Below the pieces are notes generated by a model that was given only the letters and a program-made list of their open reading frames with translations, was not told the origin of the DNA and did not search any database. This document shows, in pieces, positions 8,613 through 17,727 of a stretch of 64,000 nucleotides of DNA. The translations under genes and the position numbers were made by a program. Source of the DNA: DAOUFU01 sp034429275 (GTDB lineage Bacteria > Chloroflexota > Anaerolineae > Aggregatilineales > Aggregatilineaceae); assembly GCA_034429275.1 (NCBI GenBank), contig DAOUFU010000013.1, positions 5,205 to 69,204 on the forward strand, written 5' to 3'. How positions within the stretch are numbered: position 1 is the first letter of the stretch; every line of letters begins with the position of its first letter.

Positions 8613-9017
8613 TCAGGGTTCCGAGGGTGTGGTTTCTTTGATGTCAAGCGAATCGCCGGTGGATTCGCAGCTATCGAGGACATGCGTCACCGGGTCGTAA
8701 TGCCCTGCCAGCTCATCGGCGATGGTCTCTTTCGCCAGCTTGACGCCTACAAAATAGCCCGCCCGGCCCAACATATGCGCGGCGATGGGCGCGGTCAGCA
8801 GCAGGAAAACGATCGTCGCCGCTGCACGGCTGGTGATTCCCACATTGTCGAAGTGAACGGCCACCGCCGCCAGAATGAAGCCGGACCCCAGGGTAGCTGC
8901 TTTGGTGCTGGCCGACATCCGCAGGAACAAATCGGGCATCCGCAGCACTCCCAAAGCGGCAACCAACATAAACAGCGCCCCTCCCAGCATCAGCGCGGCG
9001 GTCAAGACATCCTGCAT
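8613..9017 (-). CDS. mrpG: Na+/H+ antiporter subunit MrpG
   Basis: Small membrane subunit of the Mrp/Mnh multisubunit cation/proton antiporter, 134 residues from the ATG at 9017. The ATG is preferred to a GTG at 9023 because GGAGG lies about seven bases before the ATG but directly abuts the GTG. Three hydrophobic segments and the family stretches GVLRMPDLFLRMSASTKAATLG and FLLLTAPIAAHMLGRAGYF identify MrpG. The last 35 residues (rich in acidic and Ser/Thr residues) extend beyond the membrane core. Last gene of mrpABCDEFG. Confidence 0.93.
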   Translation of the reverse strand: MQDVLTAALMLGGALFMLVAALGVLRMPDLFLRMSASTKAATLGSGFILAAVAVHFDNVGITSRAAATIVFLLLTAPIAAHMLGRAGYFVGVKLAKETIADELAGHYDPVTHVLDSCESTGDSLDIKETTPSEP

Positions 9018-9019
9018 TG

Positions 9020-9286
9020 TCACACCCTCCGTTCGATGTAATACGCAAAAGCAACCGTCCCCAGGAATGAGATCAGGGCCATCGCGATAGCCACATCGAG
9101 GAAGGCTGCCTGCTCAGTTGCAATCGCATAAGCAGCGATGATTCCAATTCCCAGCGCGCTCATCAGGTCTAGCGCGACCACCCGGTCGGGCAGGCTGGGT
9201 CCGCGCACCAGCCGCACGAACACGATCCCCACCGAGAGAACCAGCATAGGCATCACTATGTAGGTGGTGAAGTCATCGAGGTTCAT
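9020..9286 (-). CDS. mrpF: Na+/H+ antiporter subunit MrpF
   Basis: Small three-helix Mrp subunit, 88 residues. RLVRGPSLPDRVVALDLMS (about residues 25-43) is the diagnostic MrpF stretch, followed by two more membrane helices. Its ATG overlaps the mrpE stop (ATGA), and mrpG begins at its stop. Confidence 0.94.
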   Translation of the reverse strand: MNLDDFTTYIVMPMLVLSVGIVFVRLVRGPSLPDRVVALDLMSALGIGIIAAYAIATEQAAFLDVAIAMALISFLGTVAFAYYIERRV

Positions 9287-9759
9287 TTTCGCAGCAACTC
9301 CATCACACGGCGCTCAAACCCCTGCTTGATCTCCTGGCGAAAGCTGTCCAGGTCGTCAACAAAGATGGTATGAACGTACATCACGCAGCGATCCTGCGAG
9401 ACATCCAGGTAGAGCGTGCCGGGGGTCAGCGTGATCAGGTTGGCCAGCAGCGTGATTTCCGCGTCTGTCTGAATGTCGAGCGGGATGGCGACAATCGCCG
9501 GGCGCATGATTGGGCGCGGCGAGATGACCATAAGCATGACGCGCAGGCTGGCCACCACCAGTTCTTTGAAAAAAAACAGCGCAAAACCTACCGCCTGCGG
9601 GACCTTGACGAAATAATTGGATGGCTGCATCAAGCGTTGAGTCAGCCACAGCAGGGCAAACCCCACTGCAAAGCCCACCGCCAGGTTCGCCGGGGAGAAG
9701 GTGCCGGTCAGTGCGGCCCAGGCCAGGGCCAACAGGTTATTCAGTAAGAACAGGGTCAC
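9283..9759 (-). CDS. mrpE: Na+/H+ antiporter subunit MrpE
   Basis: Mrp subunit, 158 residues, with two N-terminal membrane helices (about 1-35) and a cytoplasmic domain containing the family motif ITLLANLITLTPGTLYLDVS (about residues 104-123). It starts with GTG at 9759, overlapping the mrpD stop by four bases (GTGA), with GGAGGTGG upstream. Confidence 0.93.
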   Translation of the reverse strand: MTLFLLNNLLALAWAALTGTFSPANLAVGFAVGFALLWLTQRLMQPSNYFVKVPQAVGFALFFFKELVVASLRVMLMVISPRPIMRPAIVAIPLDIQTDAEITLLANLITLTPGTLYLDVSQDRCVMYVHTIFVDDLDSFRQEIKQGFERRVMELLRK

Positions 9760-11258
9760 GCGCCACCTCCTAACACGGCCCGAATATATAGCGTCGGATC
9801 GAGCAGTTGGGCTGCCGCCTCCTGGGCCAGCTTGAGCACCGGCTCCGCCCCGATGCCCATGATCAGGGTCAGCGCGGCCAGCGTGACGGTGGGCGCCAGC
9901 AGCGAGAAACGATTCGTCACCGGCGAGAACGCGGTGTCAGGGTCGCCATCGGGATAATCCTTCCAGAAGGCTTCGGCCCAGATCTTGGTCATCGAGAAGA
10001 GCGTCAGCACGCTCACGACCAGCGAAACACCGACAATCACATAGTCGGAGGTCTCCAGCCCGGCACGGACCAGGGTCAGCTTGGCCCAGAACCCGGAAAA
10101 CGGCGGCAGACCCGCCAGCGCCATCGCCGGAAGGAAGAACAGCACGGCCAGGCCGGGCCGCGCGCGGTACAGGCCGCCCAGGTGCTTGAGATCGTAGCTG
10201 CCCGCCACCTGTCGCACAATCCCGCTGACCAAAAACAGCGCGGACTTGGCGAAGATCACGTGCACCATGAAGTAGATCGTGCCGGTGAGCGCCAGTTCGC
10301 TGAACAGGCCCAGCCCCATCAGCAGGTAGCCGATCTGGCTGATGATATGGAACGACAGCAGCCGCCGGACTTCCGTCTGGGCGACGGCCCCCAGCACACC
10401 GGTGACCATCGTGAACCCAGCGATCACCAGCATGAGCGTGTGTGTGTAGTTCACGTCCTGCACAAAGATCAGCGTGAAGACGCGCACCAGGGCATAAACG
10501 CCCACTTTCGTCAGCAGGGCGGAAAACAACGCCGTGATGGCAATCGGCGGGGTGTGGTAGGACGCAGGCAGCCAGAAGAACAACGGAAACAGGCCCGCCT
10601 TGATGCCAAACGCGATCAAAAACAAGACAGCCAGCACCGTTGTCAGCCCATAATCTACCCGCCCACTGCTGACCTGCCGCGCCAGGTCGGCCATGTTCAG
10701 CGTGCCGGTCACGCTGTAGAGGATGCCGACCGAGGTCAGGAACAAGGCAGACGACAGCAGGTTGATGGTGACGTACTTCAGCGCGCCTTCAAGCTGCTCG
10801 CGCTGGCCGCCCAGGGCCATCAGCACAAACGACGCGATCAACATCACCTCGAACCAGACATACAGGTTGAACATATCCCCGGTCAAAAATGCGCCACTGA
10901 CACCCATCAACAGCGTGTGCAGCAGGGGATAGTACCCAAAGGCTTCGCGGTCCCTGTCGATGCTGCCCAGTGAATAGACGGCCACCAGCAGGCCCATCAG
11001 GCCTGTCATCGCCACCATGATCGCGCTGAGCAGATCGGCCACCAGGGTGATGCCGAACGGAGCGGGCCAGTTGCCGATCTGGGTGGCCTGGATGCCATCG
11101 CGCCAGACCAGCGCCAGCAGCACGAACCCCGATACTACGTGAGCAATCGCGCCCACCACATTGATCCGGCGCTGAACGGCGAGGTTATGCCAGAACAACA
11201 TGGCACTGACAGCCGTCAGGAAAGGCACCAATACCGGCAGCAAGAGCACAATATTCAT
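9756..11258 (-). CDS. mrpD: Na+/H+ antiporter subunit MrpD
   Basis: Large proton-pumping-type subunit (500 residues, about 14 membrane helices), homologous to complex I NuoM/NuoN. Recognisable are NLYVWFEVMLIASFVLMALGG (conserved Glu of helix 5), FGIKAGLFPLFFWLPASYHTPP (conserved Lys), and the C-terminal half with ALAGLPPFSGFWAKLTL. Gene order and ATGA overlap with mrpC agree with the identity. Confidence 0.95.
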   Translation of the reverse strand: MNIVLLLPVLVPFLTAVSAMLFWHNLAVQRRINVVGAIAHVVSGFVLLALVWRDGIQATQIGNWPAPFGITLVADLLSAIMVAMTGLMGLLVAVYSLGSIDRDREAFGYYPLLHTLLMGVSGAFLTGDMFNLYVWFEVMLIASFVLMALGGQREQLEGALKYVTINLLSSALFLTSVGILYSVTGTLNMADLARQVSSGRVDYGLTTVLAVLFLIAFGIKAGLFPLFFWLPASYHTPPIAITALFSALLTKVGVYALVRVFTLIFVQDVNYTHTLMLVIAGFTMVTGVLGAVAQTEVRRLLSFHIISQIGYLLMGLGLFSELALTGTIYFMVHVIFAKSALFLVSGIVRQVAGSYDLKHLGGLYRARPGLAVLFFLPAMALAGLPPFSGFWAKLTLVRAGLETSDYVIVGVSLVVSVLTLFSMTKIWAEAFWKDYPDGDPDTAFSPVTNRFSLLAPTVTLAALTLIMGIGAEPVLKLAQEAAAQLLDPTLYIRAVLGGGA

Positions 11259-11647
11259 GTGCGACTCCTCGGTTTGATGTCCGGCAGCTTGACTTTGGTC
11301 CGTTCTTCGGTCGAACGGATGCCGTCGAGATCATCAGTATTGGTAGATTGGTAGGTGCGCTTGAACAGCACCAACGCGAACGCCTGCACTCCAAAGCCGA
11401 TGACCAGCGCAGTCAGGATCAGCGCTTGCGGCAGCGGATCGGCAAACGGCTCGGCAGGCCGGGTCATGCCCTCAGCGATCAACGGGGGCGATCCGCGCGT
11501 CACGCCGTTCACCGTGAAGATCAGCAGGCTTGAGGCATATCCTAACAGCGACAGCCCGATCACTACCTTCACAAAGCTGCGGCGCATCATCATGTACAGC
11601 CCGGCGCTGTAGAGTGCGCCGATCAATATAGCGAGCAGCACTTCCAT
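11255..11647 (-). CDS. mrpC: Na+/H+ antiporter subunit MrpC
   Basis: Three-helix subunit homologous to complex I NuoK, 130 residues. Helix 1 plus YSAGLYMMMRRSFVKVVIGLSLLGYASSLLIF is typical, as is DPLPQALILTALVIGFGVQAFALVL. The C-terminal 35 residues are a hydrophilic tail. It begins two bases after mrpB ends. Confidence 0.94.
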   Translation of the reverse strand: MEVLLAILIGALYSAGLYMMMRRSFVKVVIGLSLLGYASSLLIFTVNGVTRGSPPLIAEGMTRPAEPFADPLPQALILTALVIGFGVQAFALVLFKRTYQSTNTDDLDGIRSTEERTKVKLPDIKPRSRT

Positions 11648-11649
11648 CG

Positions 11650-12069
11650 CTAACTTTCCCCCTCGGCCTCGATCAGCGCAAAAATGATGGTGAGCACCAC
11701 GCCAATCACCACCAGATAAACCCCGATGTCAAACATCAACGGCGTGCCCAGCTTGCCGATGACGCCTATTTCACGCGTATCCCAGCGCGCGGTCATGAAC
11801 GGGCGGCCATAGAACCACCCAACCACACCGCTGACCGCCGCAATCATCAGCCCGACTCCGATCAAGCGGCGTGAACTGACGCGCAACAGCAGGCGAGCAG
11901 CTTCCACGCCGTAAGCGATGGCGTAGAGCGCAAAAGCAGTCGCCGCCACCAGCCCGCCGACAAATCCTCCACCCGGCTCGTTGTGCCCACGCAGCAGCGT
12001 AAAGATCGAAAACAGCAGCAGCAGCGGCAGCAAATAGCGAGTAGCCGTTCGCAAAACTACCGAATCCAT
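11650..12069 (-). CDS. mrpB: Na+/H+ antiporter subunit MrpB
   Basis: Four-helix Mrp subunit, 139 residues. LRGHNEPGGGFVGGLVAATAF (residues 27-47) is the MrpB signature, and the C-terminal TPLMFDIGVYLVVIGVV completes it. The gene follows mrpA after 32 bases. Confidence 0.95.
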   Translation of the reverse strand: MDSVVLRTATRYLLPLLLLFSIFTLLRGHNEPGGGFVGGLVAATAFALYAIAYGVEAARLLLRVSSRRLIGVGLMIAAVSGVVGWFYGRPFMTARWDTREIGVIGKLGTPLMFDIGVYLVVIGVVLTIIFALIEAEGES

Positions 12070-12101
12070 ACCCCTTCCCTCCCAGATCGTGCGTTCACGG
12101 C

Positions 12102-14471
12102 CTAATCCGCTGTCGGTTCCGTGGGCCGAACGGCAGCTTGCTGAATCGTGTCGCGCGGGATGCTGGCCTGCGATTCTTCTGTCGGGGCGGGGCGCAGCTT
12201 GAGCAGCGCAAAGACGCCCGCCGCCGCCACCGACAGCACCACGATCTCGCCCAGGGTGTCAAATGCCCGGAAGTCCACCAGGATCACGTTGACAATATTT
12301 CGCCCTTTGGCCAGGACCAGGCTGTTTTCGGCGAAAAAGGATGTGAGCCGCGTGTGAGAGGCGTCCGCCGTCACCACCAGCACAATCAGAGTCATCATGA
12401 TCCCGGCGCTGAGCGCGATAATCGCATCGCGGATGTGGGCGGGGCGGTTGGTCAGCCGCCCGAAGCGCGGCAGGCGGTAGAGCACCAGCACATACAACAG
12501 CACTGTCAGAGTCTCGATGGCGAACTGGGTCATGGCCAGGTCTGGCGCGCCAAAGAAAATGAACAGCAGGGCGATGCTGTAGCCCACCGTGCCGAGCGCC
12601 GCCACCGCCGCCAGCCGCGACCGAACCTGCGTCACGGTGAAGGTTGCGGCCAGGATCACGACGGCGATCAGCACCTCATAGAATCGGGCTTCGGGCGCGC
12701 GCCAGACGCCGTCCAGGGGCACCTGCGAGAGCAGTGTATAGCCAACAACTGCCGTGGTGAACAGGACGATAGTCATCAGGTACACGCGGAGATAGCCGTT
12801 TTGCAGCACGCGGGTCTGGTAATCTGCCGTCCACAACATGCCCGCCAACGTCGCGCGGTAGCCACGCTCTGGGCCGAAGCGGTTGCCCACATCGACCCTG
12901 GCCGCGTAGGGCAGCGCCTTGTGGCGCAATGCATACAGGGTGAGGCCCGCCGCGACGGTGAGCACGCTCAACAGCAACACCACGTTCAGGCCGGGCCACA
13001 GCACCAGCTCCACCTTTGCGCCGGAATTCAGCGTCGCCCGCACCGCCCCCTTGACCAGGTAGGTAGCAGCTACGGACGGCAGGAACCCAAACGCCAGCCC
13101 AAGCGCCGCCAGCAGAACCGGTCCCAATGTCATGCTGAGCGGGGCTTCATGGGGCGTGTGTGGAGTCTGACCCGGCTTGCCCAGGAATGGTTTGAGGCTA
13201 ACGAGGGCAGCGGCCACTACCGTCAGGATGCTGCTGAAAACCGCGAGCGTCGTCAGAATCGCGGCCAGGTTCGGGGCATCATAGGCGGCTTTGTAAAAGA
13301 CCTCCTTGGCGATAAAGCCGAACAGCGGCGGCAGTCCGGCCATCGACGCTGCCGCCAGCAGCGCCGCCGTACCGGTGAACGGCATTGCGCGCCAGAATCC
13401 GCCCATCATCGTGCCATCGCGCGTACCGGTCTCGTGATCCAGCGACCCGGCCACCAGGAACAGCGCGCCTTTGTACAGCGAATGCGCCACCAGCATGGTG
13501 AGCGCCGCCTTCACCGCATAATCGGTCCCGATGCCCAACAGCATCACCAGAATGCCCAACGAACTGACCGTCGAATAGGCCAGGATGCGCTTGAGATCGA
13601 CCTGCTGCCACGCGATAAACGCGCCGAGGACCATAGTCACTGCCCCGAAAGCAGTGACCATCCCCTGCCATTCATCGGTGCCGCCCAGGATCGGATTCAG
13701 GCGCGCCAACAGGTAAATGCCCGCCTTGACCATCGTGGCCGAATGCAGGTAAGCGCTGACAGGCGTCGGTGCAGCCATCGCTCCGGGCAGCCAGAAATGA
13801 AAGGGGAACTGGGCCGACTTGGTGAAGGCTCCTGCCAGCACCAACACCAGGATCGCCGGGTACAGGCTGCCGGCCTGCACCACTGAGGACTGAGTCACCA
13901 TTGCACTGATGGTATATGTTCCGGTCACGTGGCCGAGCAAAACCAGGCCAGCCAGCAGCGCCAACCCACCGCCGCCGGTGACCAACAGGGCCTGCAGCGC
14001 CGCCTGCCGGGAGTCGGCCTTGTCGTGCTTGAAACCGATCAGCAGGTAAGAACTGATGCTGGTGAGTTCCCAGAACACAAACAGGGTGATCAGGTTATCG
14101 GCCAGCACCACGCCCAACATCGCGCCCATGAACATCAACAGGTAGGCATAGAAGCGGCCCAGCAACGGGTCGTGCTTCAGGTAGCCGCTGCCATATAGCA
14201 CAACCAGCACCCCGATGCCGCTGATGATCAAGGCGAACACCAGGCCCAACCCATCCATGCGAAAGGCCAGGTCGATCCCCAGCGATGGAATCCAGGCAAA
14301 GGACTGCTCGAAGGTGCGCCCGTCGGCGATACGCGCCAGGTATGAGCCAAGATAGACCGTGATGCCAAACGGCAGTAGAGCGATCACCCAACCCGCCCGG
14401 TCGCGCAAAGTGCGCTGGATGAGCGGGGCAAACACTGCCGCGGCGAATCCGGCCAGCACTGCCATCACCAT
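12102..14471 (-). CDS. mrpA: Na+/H+ antiporter subunit MrpA
   Basis: Largest Mrp subunit, 789 residues, about 20 membrane helices. The first 500 residues are NuoL-like, with LFVFWELTSISSYLLIGF (conserved Glu), FPFHFWLPGAMAAPTPVSAYLHSATMVKAG and AHSLYKGALFLVAGSLDHETGTRD. The C-terminal part carries the MrpA-specific region FFGAPDLAMTQFAIETLTVLLYVLVLYRLPR and the MbhE-like end NVILVDFRAFDTLGEIVVL. ATG at 14471 lies behind GAGGAGAG. First gene of the operon; the complex exports Na+ in exchange for protons and supports pH and salt tolerance. Confidence 0.96.
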   Translation of the reverse strand: MVMAVLAGFAAAVFAPLIQRTLRDRAGWVIALLPFGITVYLGSYLARIADGRTFEQSFAWIPSLGIDLAFRMDGLGLVFALIISGIGVLVVLYGSGYLKHDPLLGRFYAYLLMFMGAMLGVVLADNLITLFVFWELTSISSYLLIGFKHDKADSRQAALQALLVTGGGGLALLAGLVLLGHVTGTYTISAMVTQSSVVQAGSLYPAILVLVLAGAFTKSAQFPFHFWLPGAMAAPTPVSAYLHSATMVKAGIYLLARLNPILGGTDEWQGMVTAFGAVTMVLGAFIAWQQVDLKRILAYSTVSSLGILVMLLGIGTDYAVKAALTMLVAHSLYKGALFLVAGSLDHETGTRDGTMMGGFWRAMPFTGTAALLAAASMAGLPPLFGFIAKEVFYKAAYDAPNLAAILTTLAVFSSILTVVAAALVSLKPFLGKPGQTPHTPHEAPLSMTLGPVLLAALGLAFGFLPSVAATYLVKGAVRATLNSGAKVELVLWPGLNVVLLLSVLTVAAGLTLYALRHKALPYAARVDVGNRFGPERGYRATLAGMLWTADYQTRVLQNGYLRVYLMTIVLFTTAVVGYTLLSQVPLDGVWRAPEARFYEVLIAVVILAATFTVTQVRSRLAAVAALGTVGYSIALLFIFFGAPDLAMTQFAIETLTVLLYVLVLYRLPRFGRLTNRPAHIRDAIIALSAGIMMTLIVLVVTADASHTRLTSFFAENSLVLAKGRNIVNVILVDFRAFDTLGEIVVLSVAAAGVFALLKLRPAPTEESQASIPRDTIQQAAVRPTEPTAD

Positions 14472-14644
14472 AACTGACTCTCCTCATCCTGCTGTGTGTA
14501 TGTTGATCCTGGTCGGGAGATCATAAAAAACGGTTTGAGGCTGTCTCTATGATGTTCGCAAGATTTGATCGGTTGCACAAGGTTTTTTTGGACAAAACCT
14601 GCTCATTACATACCTGATGGGTGCCCAGTGGTGATCCAGACCTA

Positions 14645-14653
14645 TGTTACAAT
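14645..14653 (+). promoter_or_regulatory. Extended -10 promoter for PPK2 gene
   Basis: TGTTACAAT: a TGn extension followed by -10 TACAAT (14648-14653). No good -35 is seen at the right distance. The transcript would start about 40 bases before the PPK2 ATG. The 229-base divergent gap to mrpA holds nothing else recognisable. Confidence 0.45.
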
Positions 14654-14700
14654 ATTAACAATATCATTCACACGTTTGACACCATCAGCGAGGACTGGAG

Positions 14701-15603
14701 ATGGGTAAATCGAACGGGAAAAAATCCGATCACGCCGTGAAAGTGAACGGCAAATCCGCATCAAAAAAGCTGCCCAAATCGACCGTCAAATGTATCTCCA
14801 ATTCGTTTTATGAAGCCGAGCTGAAACGCCTGTACTTAGAGTTAGTCAAGCTGCAATACTGGATTCAGGATCAAGGACTGCGGGTGCTCATCACCTTTGA
14901 CGGGCGCGACGCAGCAGGCAAAGGCAGCATCATCAAGCGGCTCACCGAACCGCTCAACCCGCGCGGCGTGCGCATGGTCGCGCTGGGCAAACCCACTGAG
15001 CGCGAACAAACCCAGTGGTATTTTCAGCGGTATGTGGCGCACCTGCCCTCTGCCGGTGAGATCGTGATCTTCGACCGAAGCTGGTACAACCGCGCCACCG
15101 TCGAGCACATTATGGGGTTTTGCACCGACCGGCAGTACTGGGAATTTTTGCGCTCCGCGCCAGAGTTCGAGCGTATGTTGGTGCGCAGCGGGATCATCCT
15201 GCTCAAATACTGGCTCTCAGTGAGCGATGAAGAGCAGGAACTGCGCTTCCAGTCGCGCGCGGCAGACCCCACCCGGCGCTGGAAGCTCAGCCCCATCGAC
15301 CTCAAATCGCGCGAGATGTGGGTCGAATATTCCAAAGCCAAAGACATCATGATGGAATACACCGACATCCCCGAAGCGCCCTGGTACCAGGTCAACGGGG
15401 ACGACAAGCGCCGCGCGCGGCTCAACGTCATCCGCCACATCCTCAGCATGATTCCCTACGAGGACATCATCCCGGAGCCGATTGAGCTGCCAGAGCGCCC
15501 GCCCGATGACGAAAACTACACCCGTCCACCCATGAACGCGCATATTTATATCACCGATCATTATGCCGATAAGGTGAACAGCGGCAAAAAATCGAAGAAG
15601 TGA
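14701..15603 (+). CDS. ppk2: Polyphosphate kinase 2 family protein
   Basis: Soluble PPK2 enzyme (300 residues) transferring phosphate between polyphosphate and nucleoside di- or monophosphates. Walker A GRDAAGKGS is at residues 68-76, the lid/phosphate region has LNPRGVRMVALGKPTERE, and the Walker B-like IVIFDRSWYNRATVE follows at about 121-135. RRWKLSPIDLKSREMWVEYS and APWYQVNGDDKRRARLN are conserved PPK2 stretches. The first 30 residues are a basic, Lys-rich tail. With the nearby pst operon it suggests a polyphosphate/phosphate economy. Whether it prefers ADP or GDP cannot be told. Confidence 0.92.
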   Translation: MGKSNGKKSDHAVKVNGKSASKKLPKSTVKCISNSFYEAELKRLYLELVKLQYWIQDQGLRVLITFDGRDAAGKGSIIKRLTEPLNPRGVRMVALGKPTEREQTQWYFQRYVAHLPSAGEIVIFDRSWYNRATVEHIMGFCTDRQYWEFLRSAPEFERMLVRSGIILLKYWLSVSDEEQELRFQSRAADPTRRWKLSPIDLKSREMWVEYSKAKDIMMEYTDIPEAPWYQVNGDDKRRARLNVIRHILSMIPYEDIIPEPIELPERPPDDENYTRPPMNAHIYITDHYADKVNSGKKSKK

Positions 15604-15672
15604 TAGGGATAGGTGGATGATAACCTGCCCGCGTGCCGACCCAAAATCACCCTTCCGGTAGTGCAATGGGCG

Positions 15673-15681
15673 TGCTATAAT
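15673..15681 (+). promoter_or_regulatory. Extended -10 promoter of tadA
   Basis: TGCTATAAT, a perfect extended -10 box. Transcription would begin about 15688, only a few bases before the tadA ATG at 15692, so the messenger would have almost no leader. The would-be -35 (TTCCGG) is poor. Confidence 0.6.
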
Positions 15682-15691
15682 GCGCCGCACG

Positions 15692-16153
15692 ATGGACGAC
15701 ATCACCTGGATGCACGCGGCCCTGGACGAAGCCCGGCGCGCCCTGGAGCATGACGACGTGCCGATCGGCGCGGTCGTTGTGCGCGGGGACACGCTCATCG
15801 CGCGGGCACACAACCGGCGCGAGGCCGATGGCGACCCGACTGCCCACGCCGAACTGCTGGCTATCCGGGCGGCCTCACAGGTGATCGGCCATTGGAGGCT
15901 CGAAGGCTGCACGCTTTACTGTACGCTGGAACCGTGCGCGATGTGTGCGGGCGCGATGGTGCTGGCGCGCGTGCCCCGGTTGGTCTTCGCCGCCTCTGAC
16001 CCTAAGGCTGGGGCTGGAGGCAGCATCATGGACCTGCTGCATCATCCCCGGCTCAACCACCTGGTTGAGGTGGTTGGGGGCGTCCTGGCCGACGAAAGCG
16101 CGGCCCTGATCCGGGATTTCTTCGCCCGGCTGCGCGCCGAAGGGCAAAAGTAA
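15692..16153 (+). CDS. tadA: tRNA-specific adenosine deaminase TadA
   Basis: Zinc enzyme converting A34 to inosine in tRNA-Arg(ACG), 153 residues, normal length. The cytidine-deaminase fold has the catalytic HAE (residues 52-54) and zinc ligands PCAMC (81-85). DDVPIGAVVVRGDTLIARAHN and CTLEPCAMCAGAMVLARV are diagnostic. The ATG at 15692 is chosen because an upstream in-frame ATG (15680) overlaps the -10 box itself. No ribosome site is visible, in line with a near-leaderless mRNA. Confidence 0.94.
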   Translation: MDDITWMHAALDEARRALEHDDVPIGAVVVRGDTLIARAHNRREADGDPTAHAELLAIRAASQVIGHWRLEGCTLYCTLEPCAMCAGAMVLARVPRLVFAASDPKAGAGGSIMDLLHHPRLNHLVEVVGGVLADESAALIRDFFARLRAEGQK

Positions 16154-16192
16154 CGCGCGGCCAGGGCTTTACAATTGAATAGTTCGACATAC

Positions 16193-16279
16193 GGAGGGGT
16201 GCCAGAGTGGTTGAATGGGGCGGTCTCGAAAACCGTTGTAGCGCTTGCGCTACCGTGGGTTCGAATCCCACCCCCTCCG
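16193..16279 (+). tRNA. tRNA-Ser(CGA)
   Basis: Class II tRNA. Acceptor GGAGGGG pairs with CCCCTCC, discriminator G at 16279, anticodon stem GCGGT/ACCGT around loop CTCGAAA (anticodon CGA), long variable arm TAGCGC-TT-GCGCTA, and T-arm GTGGG-TTCGAAT-CCCAC. The next bases are CCT, so CCA is not encoded, unlike the two other serine tRNAs here. A -10-like TACAAT lies at 16170-16175. A T-rich run follows (16284-16290). Confidence 0.96.
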
Positions 16280-16329
16280 CCTTGTTTTTCTTTCTCCGTG
16301 TCCCCTCTGCACATTTCTTGTGATCGCCC

Positions 16330-17373
16330 ATGACCGCCAGACACTCCCCGCGACCATCACCGGGCCGGACGCTGCTGTTGGCATTGGCGCTGCTGGCGCT
16401 GCTGTGTGCCGCGCTCGAATCTGGCGCGCGCCTGTTGATCGAGCCGGGATCGCGCCGGCTGGGCATTGGCAGCAGCAATCCTTACGTTGATGCCAAAGTG
16501 GGCGCGGTAGAGCGCCTCATCGACCGGGAAGGTTCGCTCGACTGCCTGCTGATCGGCAGCTCGGTCGTGTTCTATGGCCTGGTGCCCCAGGTGATCGAGC
16601 AGGCGTATCGCGAGCGGACCGGGCAAGCGATCGCCTGCTATAACCTGGGCATCCCCGCCTTGACCGCGACCGGAGCCGAGGCACTGGCCGAAGCCGTCGT
16701 CGCGCGCTACCAGCCGCGCCTGCTGGTCTATGGGTTCACGCTGCGCGCGCTGGCGCAGGATGTCCCACAGAGCAAAGAGGTCTACCAGCAGATCGTCGGG
16801 ACGCCCTGGATTCGTTACCAGCGCGGCGAGTGGACGCTCGAAGGCTGGTTGATCGCCCAGTCCGACGCGCTGCGCTATTACCTGCCCTACCGGGACTGGA
16901 TGCGCAGCGATTACCGCCAGCGCGAAGATCCGTACCGCCAGGCGGAGTCTGGCGGCGGCTATGCGCCTTTTGCCGGCGGCGGCGCGCTCAATCCTGAAAC
17001 AGTGCATATTCCTGCCTATTTCAGCCCTTACCGGCCCGATCCCGACGCGCTCAAAGCCTTTGCCGGGCTGGTCGCGCTCAATTCGCCAACCACGCAGGTG
17101 CTGCTGATCGAGATGCCGCTGCCGCGCTTTTTCCTGGAGCAGATGGAAGGTGGCATAGCCGGTTACCTGGGCGAAATCGAGTCGCTGGCAGCGTGGGGGA
17201 AACGGTACGGAGTGCCGCTATGGTCACTGTCGCCGCTAGACCTGGTGCCGCTCGAAGGGTGGGCCGAAGATGCGCACCATGTCAACGACCTGGGCGCGAT
17301 CCAGGTCAGCGCGTGGTTGGGCGTGGCGCTGGCCGATGCTGCCATGACCGGGACGTTACCTCTGCCCCACTAG
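16330..17373 (+). CDS. Membrane-anchored SGNH-hydrolase-like protein
   Basis: Unknown protein of 347 residues. After a short basic N-terminus comes one membrane helix (about residues 14-34, TLLLALALLALLCAALESGA), so the rest probably lies outside the membrane. LLIGSSVVFYGLVPQ (about 75-89) resembles the nucleophile-serine block of SGNH/GDSL hydrolases, and DAHHVNDLGA (about 316-325) resembles the C-terminal D-x-x-H block. Such proteins include acyltransferase/esterase-like factors acting on polysaccharides (AlgX/DUF1574 style), but the exact family is not established. Stands alone between a serine tRNA and a cold-shock gene. Confidence 0.6.
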   Translation: MTARHSPRPSPGRTLLLALALLALLCAALESGARLLIEPGSRRLGIGSSNPYVDAKVGAVERLIDREGSLDCLLIGSSVVFYGLVPQVIEQAYRERTGQAIACYNLGIPALTATGAEALAEAVVARYQPRLLVYGFTLRALAQDVPQSKEVYQQIVGTPWIRYQRGEWTLEGWLIAQSDALRYYLPYRDWMRSDYRQREDPYRQAESGGGYAPFAGGGALNPETVHIPAYFSPYRPDPDALKAFAGLVALNSPTTQVLLIEMPLPRFFLEQMEGGIAGYLGEIESLAAWGKRYGVPLWSLSPLDLVPLEGWAEDAHHVNDLGAIQVSAWLGVALADAAMTGTLPLPH

Positions 17374-17476
17374 CCTCGCGCGGCGCAGTTAGCGCGATCG
17401 GCGCGTCCTCATTACAATGATAGCGTGCGCGGGCCGGAAGCTCGTGTGTAGATGGGGTAAGAAGGAGCAAGCAGCA

Positions 17477-17698
17477 ATGTCACAAGAACGTCACACCGGC
17501 GTGGTAAAGTGGTTCAATTCGCAAAAGGGATACGGCTTCATCGCGCCGGATGATGGCCCAGATGTGTTCGTCCACTACAGCGCAGTGGTCATGGAAGGCT
17601 TCCGCGATCTGCGCGAGGGCGAGCGCGTCGAATTTTTCATCGTCGAGGGGCCGAAGGGGCCACAGGCCAGCGAAGTCGTCAAGGTGGCGCGCCGCTAG
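17477..17698 (+). CDS. csp: Cold-shock protein (CspA family)
   Basis: Single-stranded nucleic-acid-binding protein of 73 residues. RNP-1 (KGYGFIAP) and RNP-2 (DVFVHYS) motifs and GVVKWFN are present. The ATG at 17477 is preferred over an in-frame ATG at 17417 because AAGGAG lies ten bases upstream and the protein then has the family's length. It may be co-transcribed with the methyltransferase 29 bases downstream. Confidence 0.95.
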   Translation: MSQERHTGVVKWFNSQKGYGFIAPDDGPDVFVHYSAVVMEGFRDLREGERVEFFIVEGPKGPQASEVVKVARR

Positions 17699-17727
17699 GC
17701 GATGCGCGTAGAGGAGCAAACGCCCCG

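Noticed and set aside
12138..13886. 582-codon open frame on the plus strand
   Set aside because: Antisense to mrpA; Gln/His/Arg-rich translation without domains.
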